This document shows positions 8,090 to 14,966 of a stretch of DNA of 36,657 nt, piece after piece. A program made the translations under genes and the position numbers. Positions within the stretch are counted from its first letter, which is position 1; every line of letters starts with the position of its first letter. The notes beneath the pieces are model-generated. The model saw only the letters and a program-made list of their open reading frames with translations, ran no database searches and had not been told where the DNA came from. The stretch lies in contig JAITLC010000070.1 of NCBI GenBank assembly GCA_031278095.1, positions 1-36,657 of the forward strand, read 5' to 3'. The stretch is from Treponema sp. Its GTDB lineage: Bacteria; Spirochaetota; Spirochaetia; Treponematales; Breznakiellaceae.

Positions 8090-8979
8090 GCGTATATCCG
8101 GTCTCCGCCTTCAGCCCTGGCCTTTGCGGCCCCGGCGCTTACCGCAGCAAGAACAGTGTCGGCCTTTTCGTCCCCGGTTTTTATTTCCTCCAAAACGATA
8201 CTGAAACTTATCAAATATTCTTTGTCTGAATAATGAAAACGGTAGGTATGGCTCGCCTTTAGCAGTCTTTGGGCCACCCGCATGGCGTTTTCCCCGGTAC
8301 AATTGCGGATCAAAAATACAAAACCTTCATCGGAAAACCGTGCCGCAATATCCTGGCGCTGAATATGCGACCGAAACAGTACCGCCATTTGCCGTATAAG
8401 CTCATCCACCGCCTGGGATCCCAGTTCATCATTTATGCCGCTATATTGATCGATCTGCAGTCCGATCACCGTATTGCCGCCGCCTTCCCGTTTAAGGAGA
8501 TCGATACTCTCCTGGAGCCTGCGGGTGAAGGTGCCAATATTGTTGAGCCCTGTCTGTGCATCATGGCTGGCATTGAAATCCATAACCGCAGACATTTTTT
8601 TTACTTCGCTGATATCCCGAAAAATAAGAATAAAACCCGGAGGCTCCCCCTCTGCAGTCTGGATCTTGGTAATCGACCCGTCAATGATAGAAATATCCCC
8701 TTCCTGATTTTTCAGAATCACATCCCGGAAAAAACGCGGCATATCGTCAAACGGGAGAGCATTGGGAATAATGCTGCTTAGATCCACAGAATTAGTGAGA
8801 GACAGTACCTTCTGTACCGGCTTCTTCCTGGCTGTTTCTTCATCCCAACCACACATCCGGGCTGCCGCGGGATTTATGAACATTACCTGCAATTCCGGAT
8901 CTATTGCGACAATACCATCGCTGACATTTCGCAAGATAGCGGAAAACAGCTTTTCCTGCCGAAGGGAATTTCTATCCAT
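8083..8979 (-). CDS. PAS domain protein with degenerate GGDEF domain
   Basis: A 298-residue soluble signalling protein. Residues ~10-125 form a PAS domain (SDGIVAIDPELQVMFINPAAARMCGW is typical). Residues ~138-295 form a GGDEF-type domain: DAQTGLNNIGTF corresponds to the conserved DPLTGLxNRRxF, and ARFSDEGFVFLI occupies the place of ARYGGDEFAVLL. The signature at 216-220 is SDEGF, so the catalytic acidic residue is lost and no RxxD inhibitory site is seen. It is probably not a diguanylate cyclase; it may bind GTP or act as a protein-interaction module. There is no transmembrane segment. There is no ribosome binding site, but TACTAT lies 7 bases before ATG. Confidence 0.88.
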   Translation of the reverse strand: MDRNSLRQEKLFSAILRNVSDGIVAIDPELQVMFINPAAARMCGWDEETARKKPVQKVLSLTNSVDLSSIIPNALPFDDMPRFFRDVILKNQEGDISIIDGSITKIQTAEGEPPGFILIFRDISEVKKMSAVMDFNASHDAQTGLNNIGTFTRRLQESIDLLKREGGGNTVIGLQIDQYSGINDELGSQAVDELIRQMAVLFRSHIQRQDIAARFSDEGFVFLIRNCTGENAMRVAQRLLKASHTYRFHYSDKEYLISFSIVLEEIKTGDEKADTVLAAVSAGAAKARAEGGDRIYAQ

Positions 8980-8992
8980 ATCATTAATAGTA
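8980..8992 (-). promoter_or_regulatory. -10-like box close to the start of the PAS/GGDEF gene
   Basis: On the minus strand TACTAT (8992-8987) is 7 bases from ATG and no Shine-Dalgarno is visible, so a leaderless transcript is possible. Confidence 0.3.
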
Positions 8993-9011
8993 AAGCCGGC
9001 TTAGCTATCCG

Positions 9012-9542
9012 TCAAGCTTTCCCGGCAGGAGCCTTGGCAGAACAGATTTCCGCGGCTATTTGTTCCGGGCTTTTTCCCTCTGCCCGGATATGGATTTTGG
9101 CAAGTGAACGGTATGCGGCTGAACGGCGTTCGTGGAGAAGACGGTGGGTTTCCCGCGGGTTTCCGGTATCCAGGAAGGGGGGGAGTCCACCGGCCGCCTC
9201 TTCGATGCGTTTCCAGGCCGTTTCCGCAGAAGTCTCAAGAAAAACGATGTTGACGCCGGGACTTTTTAGGAGTTCCAGGGCTGCCGGATTGTCGCAGAGC
9301 CCGCCTCCCGCAGCCAGGATGACACAGGCTTTTTCGGGGGGAAGGAGACTTTGCAGTGCAGCCGCTTCCGCCCTGCAGAAGACCTCGGGCCCCTCTCGGT
9401 AGAGTTCCCGGGGACTTTTTCCTTCCTTTTCCGCTATCAGTTCATCCAGATCGGTAAAGAGGCTCTTCATAAGCGCGGCCAGAGCCCGCCCTGCGCTGGT
9501 TTTCCCCGAATGTTTCGGTCCTGTAATCAGGATAATTCCCAT
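9012..9542 (-). CDS. aroK: Shikimate kinase
   Basis: A 176-residue enzyme that phosphorylates shikimate with ATP in the aromatic amino acid (chorismate) pathway. Walker A is GPKHSGKT at residues 8-15; the metal- and shikimate-binding D31-L-D33 follows; the AAGGG substrate loop lies near 76-80; the lid arginine region is near RETHRLLHERRSAAY. The length is normal. No other aro gene is adjacent. It is transcribed away from the PrsW-like gene across a 40-base spacer. There is no ribosome binding site, and TAATCT lies six bases before ATG. Confidence 0.93.
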   Translation of the reverse strand: MGIILITGPKHSGKTSAGRALAALMKSLFTDLDELIAEKEGKSPRELYREGPEVFCRAEAAALQSLLPPEKACVILAAGGGLCDNPAALELLKSPGVNIVFLETSAETAWKRIEEAAGGLPPFLDTGNPRETHRLLHERRSAAYRSLAKIHIRAEGKSPEQIAAEICSAKAPAGKA

Positions 9543-9554
9543 GGGTAGAGATTA
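9543..9554 (-). promoter_or_regulatory. Weak -10-like box placed for a leaderless aroK transcript
   Basis: On the minus strand TAATCT plus six bases precedes ATG. It matches the -10 consensus at only three of six positions, so this is the weakest of the series. Confidence 0.2.
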
Positions 9555-9582
9555 GGTTTTTTTCCTATATAATGGAAGTGGT

Positions 9583-10248
9583 ATGAATACCCTTTTCCTT
9601 ATGTTGATCCTTATCCTCATTGCCGCCTTGCCGGTTCTTGCCGCATGGCTTGTGATCCGGCATTTCCGCATTGCCATGCTCCCGTTCCTCTTTGCGGGCT
9701 GTCTTCTTTCGGGTATTGTATCCCTCTTCATCGCCGTACTTTTCCAGAGCCTTTTTCCTTCGGGTCTTGGGGGAGTCCGGCCGGATCGGCTGAGGGGAAT
9801 TCTCCTTTGGTTTTTCTTTAGAATAGCCTTTACCGAAGAGTTGAGCCGTCTCCTGGCGCTTCTCATCTTTTTTACCATCATAAAAAAATTTCATTTCCCG
9901 CCTCTGCCGCCGGCTCTTGCCGGCCTCCTCTCCGGTCTGGGTTTTGCCGTTCTGGAAGCCGCCACATACGGCGCTGCCGATATACGTATTGCGCTTTTGC
10001 GGACCTTTACCGCCGCGCCTCTTCACGGAGCTTGCGCGGCCCGAACAGGTTTTGCCGCCGCATCCTTTCATGAAGATCCCCTGCGGGCCCTTTTCCGCTT
10101 CCTTTCCGCCGTGGTTATTCACGGCATGTATAATTTCATTATCATCATTCCCGGCCCTCCGGCTCTTATTGGCATCCTTATCGTCTTTTCCGCCCTGGCA
10201 TCTTCCCTCATATCCATCCGTTCCAGCCTGCAGGACGGAAACGGATGA
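9583..10248 (+). CDS. PrsW-type intramembrane protease-like protein
   Basis: A 221-residue polytopic membrane protein with about seven hydrophobic segments. It carries the spaced motifs of the PrsW (M82) family: E85-E86 in TEELSR, E125 in GFAVLEAATY, H148 in APLHGACAARTG and H180 in VVIHGMYNF. In Bacillus, PrsW performs site-1 cleavage of an anti-sigma factor; whether this protein acts on such a substrate is unknown, and no anti-sigma gene is near. A GGAAG site lies 5 bases before ATG. The divergent neighbour is aroK. The CAAX-protease clan is the main alternative because it shares similar glutamate and histidine motifs. Confidence 0.75.
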   Translation: MNTLFLMLILILIAALPVLAAWLVIRHFRIAMLPFLFAGCLLSGIVSLFIAVLFQSLFPSGLGGVRPDRLRGILLWFFFRIAFTEELSRLLALLIFFTIIKKFHFPPLPPALAGLLSGLGFAVLEAATYGAADIRIALLRTFTAAPLHGACAARTGFAAASFHEDPLRALFRFLSAVVIHGMYNFIIIIPGPPALIGILIVFSALASSLISIRSSLQDGNG

Positions 10249-10558
10249 CAACAAGGTCTACGGCATGTCAGGCAGGTTGTTTCCGGCGCCCTGTTCTACC
10301 GCCGGAGCCTTGCCGTCCACGGTGAGGAAGGTCTCCTTCAGCGCTAACCCATGGCGCTTTCCGAACCCTTCGGAAGAGTCTATTTGAAGATAGAATTTTA
10401 TTTTGAGGCATGACTTTTTTGGGTTAGATTAATTATGAGGCAATGCGAACTCTTGACTTTAGAACGCCTTATGAGGTATTCTTTGATTTATACCGGAAAT
10501 TACCGGGCGCCCCATGAGAATGTTGCCGGAAAAGATATTAACGTATTTCTTATATTAG

Positions 10559-10587
10559 AGTTGTTCAGAAACAGTTTCCGAACAACT
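10559..10587. repeat. Near-perfect palindrome AGTTGTTC...GAACAACT
   Basis: The outer arms AGTTGTTC and GAACAACT and the inner arms GAAAC and GTTTC are all paired, leaving only single unpaired bases between. It belongs to the GTTC...GAAC palindrome family of this window, though its arms differ from the main consensus. Confidence 0.75.
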
Positions 10588-10662
10588 TCCGCGAAAAATC
10601 GTTTGTGTATTCCAAATAGATAAATGAAACAACGGAAAAGAAATTTAAGAAATAAAAAATTA

Positions 10663-10698
10663 GACCTGTTCAAAACCCGGTTGGTTATCGAACAGGTC
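10663..10698. repeat. Palindromic repeat GACCTGTTC...GAACAGGTC
   Basis: The 9-base arms are perfectly complementary; an inner AACC/GGTT pair surrounds the centre CGGTT. The right arm ends 6 bases before the AGGAGG of the next gene, so the hairpin would form in its 5' leader. Confidence 0.8.
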
Positions 10699-10714
10699 CG
10701 GTATAGGAGGTGGT

Positions 10715-11899
10715 ATGCAGTATCGGAATGATCCAAAATCAGGCAACAAACTTTCGATACTTGGGTTCGGCTGTATGCGTTTTCCCAGGAATTTGGCCCA
10801 GATTGATATGCGCAAAACGGAGCAGTTGGTCGTAAAGGCTGTTGAGGAAGGTATTAACTACTTTGATACTGCGTACATATACGGCGGCAGTGAAAATGCT
10901 TTGGGACAGATAATACAGAAAAACAATTTACGAGATGCAATTTTTCTTGCTACAAAACTTCCTCTTGCAAAATGCAGGAACTATGAAGATTTTGATGAGC
11001 TGTTTAAGACCCAGCTTGAACGGCTCCACACGGATTATATTGACTATTACCTCCTGCACAATCTTACCGGCACGGATATGAGGGAGCAGTTGTGCAGGAA
11101 GGGAATTGAAAAATGGATTGAGGAAAAGAAGGCGTCCGGCAGGATTAGGCAGATTGGATTTTCCTTTCACGGCGTCCATGACGAATTTTTGGCTCTCCTG
11201 GAAGCGTACAATTGGGATTTCTGCCAGATACAGTACAATTATATCAATACCGATTACCAGGCGGGAACTGCAGGGCTAAAGAAGGCGGCGGAGAAGGGGA
11301 TTCCGGTTATTGTCATGGAGCCCCTGCTCGGGGGGAAGCTTGCAAATGCTCTGCCCAAAAAGGCCCTCGATGTATTCAGGGCTGCGGACAGTTCATTACC
11401 GCCTGCGGCATGGGCATTGCGCTGGCTGTGGAACCAAAAAGAAGTTACCGTTGTTCTTTCCGGAATGAATGAAGATTCGCAGTTGATGGAGAACATTGGC
11501 ATTGCAAATTCTGCCGAAGCCGGTATGCTGGGCGCTAAGGAAAATGAGGTATTCAAATCCGTAACGGAAGTATTCAAGGCTTCATTCAAGATACCCTGTA
11601 CGGGTTGTAATTACTGCATGCCCTGTCCGCAGAACGTGAATATTCCTGCATGTTTTTCCTCGTACAACATCTCATATACTTCCGGCATAATTACCGGGTT
11701 TGTGCAGTATTTGACAAGTATAGGCGTTTCAAATCCTTCGAAGCTGCATGCGGCTTTTCAATGCATCAAATGCGGCGCTTGCGAGAAAAAATGCCCCCAG
11801 CATATTCCGGTAGTAAAGGCGCTGGGAGATGTACGCAAACGGATGGAACCCTTCTGGTTGAGGGTGGGGCTGCGTATTTTTTTTGCATCACAGAGTTAA
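10715..11899 (+). CDS. Aldo/keto reductase with C-terminal ferredoxin domain
   Basis: A 394-residue cytoplasmic oxidoreductase (COG1453 type). The N-terminal TIM barrel has the aldo/keto reductase tetrad: D in NYFDTAYIYG, its Y, K in FLATKLP and H in YYLLHNL. The C-terminal third carries two cysteine clusters, C295-x2-C298-x2-C301-x2-C304-P and C350-x2-C353-x2-C356-x3-C360-P, the latter a classical 4Fe-4S motif. The combination suggests electron exchange between NAD(P)H and ferredoxin-like carriers during carbonyl reduction in an anaerobe; the substrate is unknown. A strong AGGAGG site lies 6 bases before ATG. Its leader carries a palindromic repeat, and a terminator follows the stop. Confidence 0.93.
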   Translation: MQYRNDPKSGNKLSILGFGCMRFPRNLAQIDMRKTEQLVVKAVEEGINYFDTAYIYGGSENALGQIIQKNNLRDAIFLATKLPLAKCRNYEDFDELFKTQLERLHTDYIDYYLLHNLTGTDMREQLCRKGIEKWIEEKKASGRIRQIGFSFHGVHDEFLALLEAYNWDFCQIQYNYINTDYQAGTAGLKKAAEKGIPVIVMEPLLGGKLANALPKKALDVFRAADSSLPPAAWALRWLWNQKEVTVVLSGMNEDSQLMENIGIANSAEAGMLGAKENEVFKSVTEVFKASFKIPCTGCNYCMPCPQNVNIPACFSSYNISYTSGIITGFVQYLTSIGVSNPSKLHAAFQCIKCGACEKKCPQHIPVVKALGDVRKRMEPFWLRVGLRIFFASQS

Positions 11900-11920
11900 A
11901 TAGAGTCTGTCCATAATGCA

Positions 11921-11947
11921 GAAATCTGATGTTTTTTCAGATTTTTC
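11921..11947 (+). terminator. Rho-independent terminator after the aldo/keto reductase gene
   Basis: AAATCTGA and TCAGATTT pair around a T-rich loop and run into TTTTT. It is AT-rich, so of moderate strength, but lies 22 bases after the stop codon. Just before it is a CTGTCCATAA block resembling one arm of the palindrome at 35491. Confidence 0.65.
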
Positions 11948-12276
11948 CCTGACAACTCCCGGTCCGGTTGGGCGCTTGCCGCCATCCGGGCCGGTTCATC
12001 AGACCCCGGCTTTTTCCTCCCTTTTCATATGTCTCACCCCGTATTCACTCCCGTTCTTCATCAGCGTATACCCCCGGCCGCCGCACTATCTCCTTTTCCC
12101 CGTCATGTATTCATACCATCTGCCCCTCCGAGTATGCAAAGCAGCCGACTTTGCGGACAGTCCTAAATACGGTATTTTCAAAATTGCTTAATTCTGAAAT
12201 ACTTAAGCTTGTTCCAAAACTCAGGTTTTTTGGAACAGCTTCACTTAAAATTTTTGAGATTTACAGGAAGGAGATC
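11948..12276. other. Intergenic region before the DUF975 gene
   Basis: The first two thirds are pyrimidine-rich on the plus strand and hold no recognisable gene; open frames here lack ribosome sites and read as low-complexity proline/serine text. The last 75 bases hold a palindromic repeat (12205-12241) and the ribosome site of the following gene. Confidence 0.6.
12205..12241. repeat. Palindromic repeat, GTTCC/GGAAC family
   Basis: The left arm AAGCTTGTTCCAAAAC and a right arm GTTTTTTGGAACAGCTT pair apart from one bulge, with loop TCAG. It is a close match to the window-wide consensus and lies 36 bases upstream of the DUF975 start. Confidence 0.85.
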
Positions 12277-12888
12277 ATGAAAGAAAATTCAATGCTGAGG
12301 GAAGCGGCAAGGAGTCAGCTAAAGGGTTCCTGGCTTCCCGCTGCCGGAGTGACTTTTATCTACTGTGTTTTTTCTTCGGTATCAAGCATACTGTTCGGCA
12401 TTGGACTTGTCATAATCGGCGGGCCTTTGATACTTGGGTATTATGGGTACTTTATTCGCAAAATCCGCGGAGAACCTGCCGGCGCCACTAATTTGTTTGA
12501 CGGTTTCTCATTGTTCGGACAGAGTTTTTTGCTCTTTTTGCTGCAAGATATATTTGTATTACTGTGGACAATGCTGTTCATCATTCCGGGTATCGTAAAG
12601 GGCCTGAGCTATTCAATGGCCTTTTTTATTCTACGGGATAACCCCTCCATAAGCGCACTGGATGCAATAAACGCCAGCAAAAAAATGATGTACGGGCACA
12701 GGGCAAAGCTTTTCGGCCTTTATCTTAGCTTTATCGGCTGGGACTTGCTTGGTATCCTCACCCTGGGCATCGGTTATCTGTGGCTTATGCCGTACACAAC
12801 GCTTTCCCTTGCCAATTTCTATGAGGATCTGAAACAAAACGGACAGGCCGCAACCGAACCGGCAAACCCTCCGCCGGCCCTGCGCTGA
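12277..12888 (+). CDS. DUF975 family membrane protein
   Basis: A 203-residue polytopic membrane protein. Start ATG 12277 is chosen because AGGAAGGAG lies 3-11 bases before it; an open frame extends further upstream through repeat sequence without a ribosome site. DUF975 hallmarks: an N-terminal basic segment (LREAARSQLKG), GGPLILGYYGYFIRKIRG near residue 50, and the block INASKKMMYGHRAKLFGLYLSF followed by a last hydrophobic pair and YTTLSLANFYEDL. The function of the family is unknown. The last codons and the downstream bases are duplicated at 12985-13040. Confidence 0.88.
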   Translation: MKENSMLREAARSQLKGSWLPAAGVTFIYCVFSSVSSILFGIGLVIIGGPLILGYYGYFIRKIRGEPAGATNLFDGFSLFGQSFLLFLLQDIFVLLWTMLFIIPGIVKGLSYSMAFFILRDNPSISALDAINASKKMMYGHRAKLFGLYLSFIGWDLLGILTLGIGYLWLMPYTTLSLANFYEDLKQNGQAATEPANPPPALR

Positions 12889-12929
12889 ATTTTGTGTGTA
12901 GACGCCCTGCGGGCGCTGTCACGGGGCGG
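12872..12929. repeat. Direct repeat, copy 1 (58 bases)
   Basis: It covers the last five codons and stop of the DUF975 gene plus 41 bases beyond, including the hairpin CGCCC-TGC-GGGCG. Copy 2 at 12985-13040 is nearly identical: it lacks one TG and differs in a CA-to-TA and a C-to-T change near its end. Confidence 0.85.
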
Positions 12930-12984
12930 CGCTCCGTCCGGCTGAAGCCGTCCGGCCTATATGGGGGCGGCAGCCTTTGTCTGG

Positions 12985-13040
12985 CGCCGGCCCTGCGCTG
13001 AATTTTGTGTAGACGCCCTGCGGGCGCTGTTATGGGGCGG
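12985..13040. repeat. Direct repeat, copy 2 (56 bases)
   Basis: Second copy of the unit at 12872-12929, same orientation, 55 bases after the first. Its end runs into the 3' end of the copper-chaperone-like gene, so that gene's stop codon at 13030-13032 lies inside the repeat. Confidence 0.85.
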
Positions 13041-13230
13041 TGTAACCTGCTTCGTTTACCGCAGCCTTGAGGGCGTCCGGACTGACACTGTCGTCGTGTT
13101 TTACCTCGGCGTTTTTCTTTTTGAGACTCACTTTCGCGGATTTAACTCCGGCTACCCCTTTCAGCGCTTCGGTAACATGCTTGACACAGTGTTCGCAGCT
13201 CATTCCTTCAACATTCAATATAGTTTTCAT
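13030..13230 (-). CDS. Heavy-metal-associated domain protein (CopZ-like chaperone)
   Basis: A 66-residue single HMA domain with the metal-binding motif GMSCEHC (C12, C15), a beta-alpha-beta-beta-alpha-beta length typical of CopZ and Atx1, and the C-terminal AGY signature. It would carry Cu(I) or a similar ion in the cytosol. No copper ATPase or CsoR gene is adjacent. An AAGAGG site lies 8 bases before ATG. Its last codons fall in the duplicated sequence at 12985-13040, so the C-terminus (after AGYTAP) may have been altered by the repeat. Confidence 0.9.
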   Translation of the reverse strand: MKTILNVEGMSCEHCVKHVTEALKGVAGVKSAKVSLKKKNAEVKHDDSVSPDALKAAVNEAGYTAP

Positions 13231-13252
13231 ATATAAACCTCTTATGAAGAGT

Positions 13253-13281
13253 CTTTCCCAAAAACTGAAGTTTTGGGAAAG
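13253..13281. repeat. Palindromic repeat, variant arms CTTTCCC/GGGAAAG
   Basis: The arms CTTTCCC and GGGAAAG and the inner AAAACT and AGTTTT pair with one bulged A and a GA loop. Relative to the consensus GTTCC/GGAAC both arms changed together, which keeps the stem. It lies 22 bases upstream of the copper-chaperone-like gene. Confidence 0.8.
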
Positions 13282-13296
13282 CTGCCTTGATTTTAG

Positions 13297-13327
13297 CGGG
13301 AAAAGCGGGCTTTGACCGCTTTTCCCG
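13297..13327. repeat. Strong palindrome CGGGAAAAGCGG...CCGCTTTTCCCG
   Basis: Perfect 12-base arms with a 7-base loop, 15 bases after the previous palindrome. It differs in sequence from the main family. Confidence 0.8.
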
Positions 13328-13332
13328 AAGCC

Positions 13333-13359
13333 AATCCTAAAATTCCGGGTTTTGGGATT
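13333..13359. repeat. Palindromic repeat, variant arms AATCC/GGATT
   Basis: AATCC and GGATT pair, then a G-U type pair and AAAA with TTTT, around a TTCCGGG centre. It is another compensated variant of the consensus, next to the 3' side of the transposase remnant. Confidence 0.7.
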
Positions 13360-13427
13360 AGCTCTGAATAGAGTATATGCCGGAAAGGATAAAAAGTGAA
13401 AGGTGGAGTCTGAGCGGCAATTCTCAG

Positions 13428-13691
13428 TTTACCCTCCATGTCCGGAAGCGTCCGTATCCGGTTGTCGCCCGGTATCGCCGTCAGGGCAGACAAGGTTTCC
13501 ATGTTGTTTCGCTTCCGCCGTTTCTTCATCGGCCGCTGAAACGGGTACAGGAAGAAAAACACCGCAAATGCGCTCTTGCTGCCGTCAAACAACCGGTACT
13601 TCAGACTGCCCCCGGCCCGTCTTACATCAGGGATCTGTTCCCCTATCGTCTTCAGGCTGCCCAATAGCTTGCTCAATAATCCTGTTCCCAT
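13428..13691 (-). pseudogene. N-terminal remnant of an IS4-like/ISNCY-like transposase
   Basis: From ATG 13691 the minus strand encodes about 88 residues like the N-terminal region of a DDE transposase family: LLSKLLGSLKTIGEQIPDVR, KYRLFDGSKSAFAVFFFLYP, then FQRPMKKRRKRNNMETL and TAIPGDNRIRTLPDM. In full-length relatives I recall a short SLL-type stretch between YP and FQ, which is missing here. After ~88 residues the similarity ends and the catalytic domain is absent, so this is a decayed fragment. It is flanked by two palindromic repeats. The family assignment is from memory of conserved text. Confidence 0.6.
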
Positions 13692-13732
13692 GAGGGGATT
13701 TTTTCACATTTTTCTAAACCGAGAATTACCGG

Positions 13733-13770
13733 GAGCCGGTGGAAAACCAGCCGGGTTTTGGAACAGGCTC
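13733..13770. repeat. Palindromic repeat GAGCC...GGCTC
   Basis: The outer arms GAGCC and GGCTC and the inner AAAACC and GGTTTT pair; the middle part is mismatched (GG where CC is expected). It lies 41 bases outside the start of the transposase remnant. Confidence 0.65.
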
Positions 13771-13867
13771 ATCTGATAATCCGCAAAAGTTTTTTGTACG
13801 TCCGGCCTCATACAGATTGAGTACCCCAATAAGGAGTCCCATCGGGTCAGGAAAGGAACTCTATCCC

Positions 13868-14815
13868 TTACCTTTCTTCGCCGTTGCGGTTAAAATTCCT
13901 TCCCTTGATAATCACTTCCCACTGGGTAGCCAGCATGCCGCAGAACATGAGGATAAAGCCTGCAAGTGTCCAGCGGCTCAGACTGTCGTGGAGGATGAGG
14001 AAGCCTCCCAGGGCGGCAAATACTCCCTCCAGGCAGAGGATAATCGTGGCGTGGGCCGGAGGCGCGTCCTTCTGGGCTACCGTCTGCAGGGTATAGGCAA
14101 TGCCCACGGAGCAGATGCCGCCGTAGAGTATGGGGACGAGGGCGCCCGAAAGGGCCGAAAGGCTGAACGCTTCCTGTCTTGCAATGGCAGCAATGAGGGA
14201 GAAAAAACCGCACCAGAAAAACTGTCCGGAAGAGAGCGGCAGGGGATCGATCTTTTGCACCAGCGTATCTATTGCCAGGACATGAAAAGTCCAGAAGAGG
14301 GCGCTTACCGCAGTGATAATATCGCCGGGGTTGATCTGTATGGTTTCCCCTTCGGATCTGGCTCCGAATATGCTCCCTGCAACGCTGAGGAAGAAAAGGC
14401 CCGTGAGGGTGAGGATTGCTCCGATCCAGGTGGGGAGTCCTGTCTTGCGGCCGAGGAATATGCCGGCAATAGGCGTAAGCACCACATAGAGGCCGGTGAT
14501 AAATCCTGAATGTCCGGGGGTGGTATAGATAATACCGATCTGCTGGAGCGAAGCGGCGATGAAAAGGCAGGCGCCGGCGATGAGGGAATATTTAAGAAAA
14601 CACAGGAAGCTTAATCCGGTTTCGTTTTTCTTTTTTTTGCCGGCGATGATGAGGGGCAGGAGGGAGGCGCTTCCCAAAAGGAAACGGATGCCGTTGAAGG
14701 TAAAAGGTCCCAAAAATTCCATGCCGGATTTTTGAGCTGCAAAGGCAAATCCCCAGATGGCGGCGGTGAGAAACAGAAGTATATCGGCTCTGACGGCTTT
14801 CGTGTTCATGCTCAT
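13868..14815 (-). CDS. EamA/DMT family transporter
   Basis: A 315-residue inner-membrane protein with about ten hydrophobic helices and two EamA repeats (first ~10-140, second ~165-300). Family text includes AAIWGFAFAAQKSGMEFLGPFTFNGIRFLLGS and, in the second repeat, LEGVFAALGGFLILHDSLS. Such proteins usually export amino acids or metabolites; the substrate is unknown. The start could be ATG 14815 or ATG 14809; neither has a clear ribosome site. A terminator for the upstream rlpA-like gene lies 45 bases before it, so it is probably transcribed separately. Confidence 0.92.
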   Translation of the reverse strand: MSMNTKAVRADILLFLTAAIWGFAFAAQKSGMEFLGPFTFNGIRFLLGSASLLPLIIAGKKKKNETGLSFLCFLKYSLIAGACLFIAASLQQIGIIYTTPGHSGFITGLYVVLTPIAGIFLGRKTGLPTWIGAILTLTGLFFLSVAGSIFGARSEGETIQINPGDIITAVSALFWTFHVLAIDTLVQKIDPLPLSSGQFFWCGFFSLIAAIARQEAFSLSALSGALVPILYGGICSVGIAYTLQTVAQKDAPPAHATIILCLEGVFAALGGFLILHDSLSRWTLAGFILMFCGMLATQWEVIIKGRNFNRNGEER

Positions 14816-14859
14816 GTTAAGGAACAGGTTCTTTATTTGTGTTGAGGGGTTTGATACCC

Positions 14860-14892
14860 AAAAACGCCCATCCGCATAGGAGCCTTAGGGCG
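14860..14892 (-). terminator. Probable terminator after the RlpA-like gene
   Basis: On the minus strand CGCCC and GGGCG pair around an imperfect inner stem and are followed by TTTTTGGG. It lies 75 bases past the RlpA stop codon. Confidence 0.5.
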
Positions 14893-14966
14893 AGACTGTT
14901 GATTCGCAGGCGGGGGTCCATACCCGGCAGCTTGCTGAAGTAACCAAACTTCCGGGCAGCCCTTCT

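Larger units (their letters stand above)
10249..10714. other. Intergenic region with palindromes, no convincing gene
   Basis: This 466-base stretch has no coding frame with recognisable protein features; a 62-codon frame at 10435-10623 lacks a ribosome site and overlaps a palindrome. It is more AT-rich in its second half and contains two strong inverted repeats (10559-10587 and 10663-10698), the second ending just before the ribosome site of the aldo/keto reductase gene. No promoter was clear. Confidence 0.6.
13231..13867. other. Repeat-rich intergenic region with transposase remnant
   Basis: This 637-base stretch holds four palindromes (13253, 13297, 13333, 13733) and, between the last two, a broken transposase fragment on the minus strand. 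The final 100 bases before the EamA gene end show nothing recognisable. Confidence 0.65.

Noticed and set aside
10435-10623. 62-codon gene upstream of the aldo/keto reductase
   Set aside because: No ribosome site and it runs through a perfect palindrome.
11916-12276. Coding sequence upstream of ATG 12277 of the DUF975 gene
   Set aside because: The text is low-complexity and includes a palindromic repeat; the AGGAAGGAG site decides for 12277.
13739-14509. 256-codon open frame antisense to the EamA gene
   Set aside because: Composition is unlike a protein of any family and the opposite strand encodes a clear ten-helix transporter.
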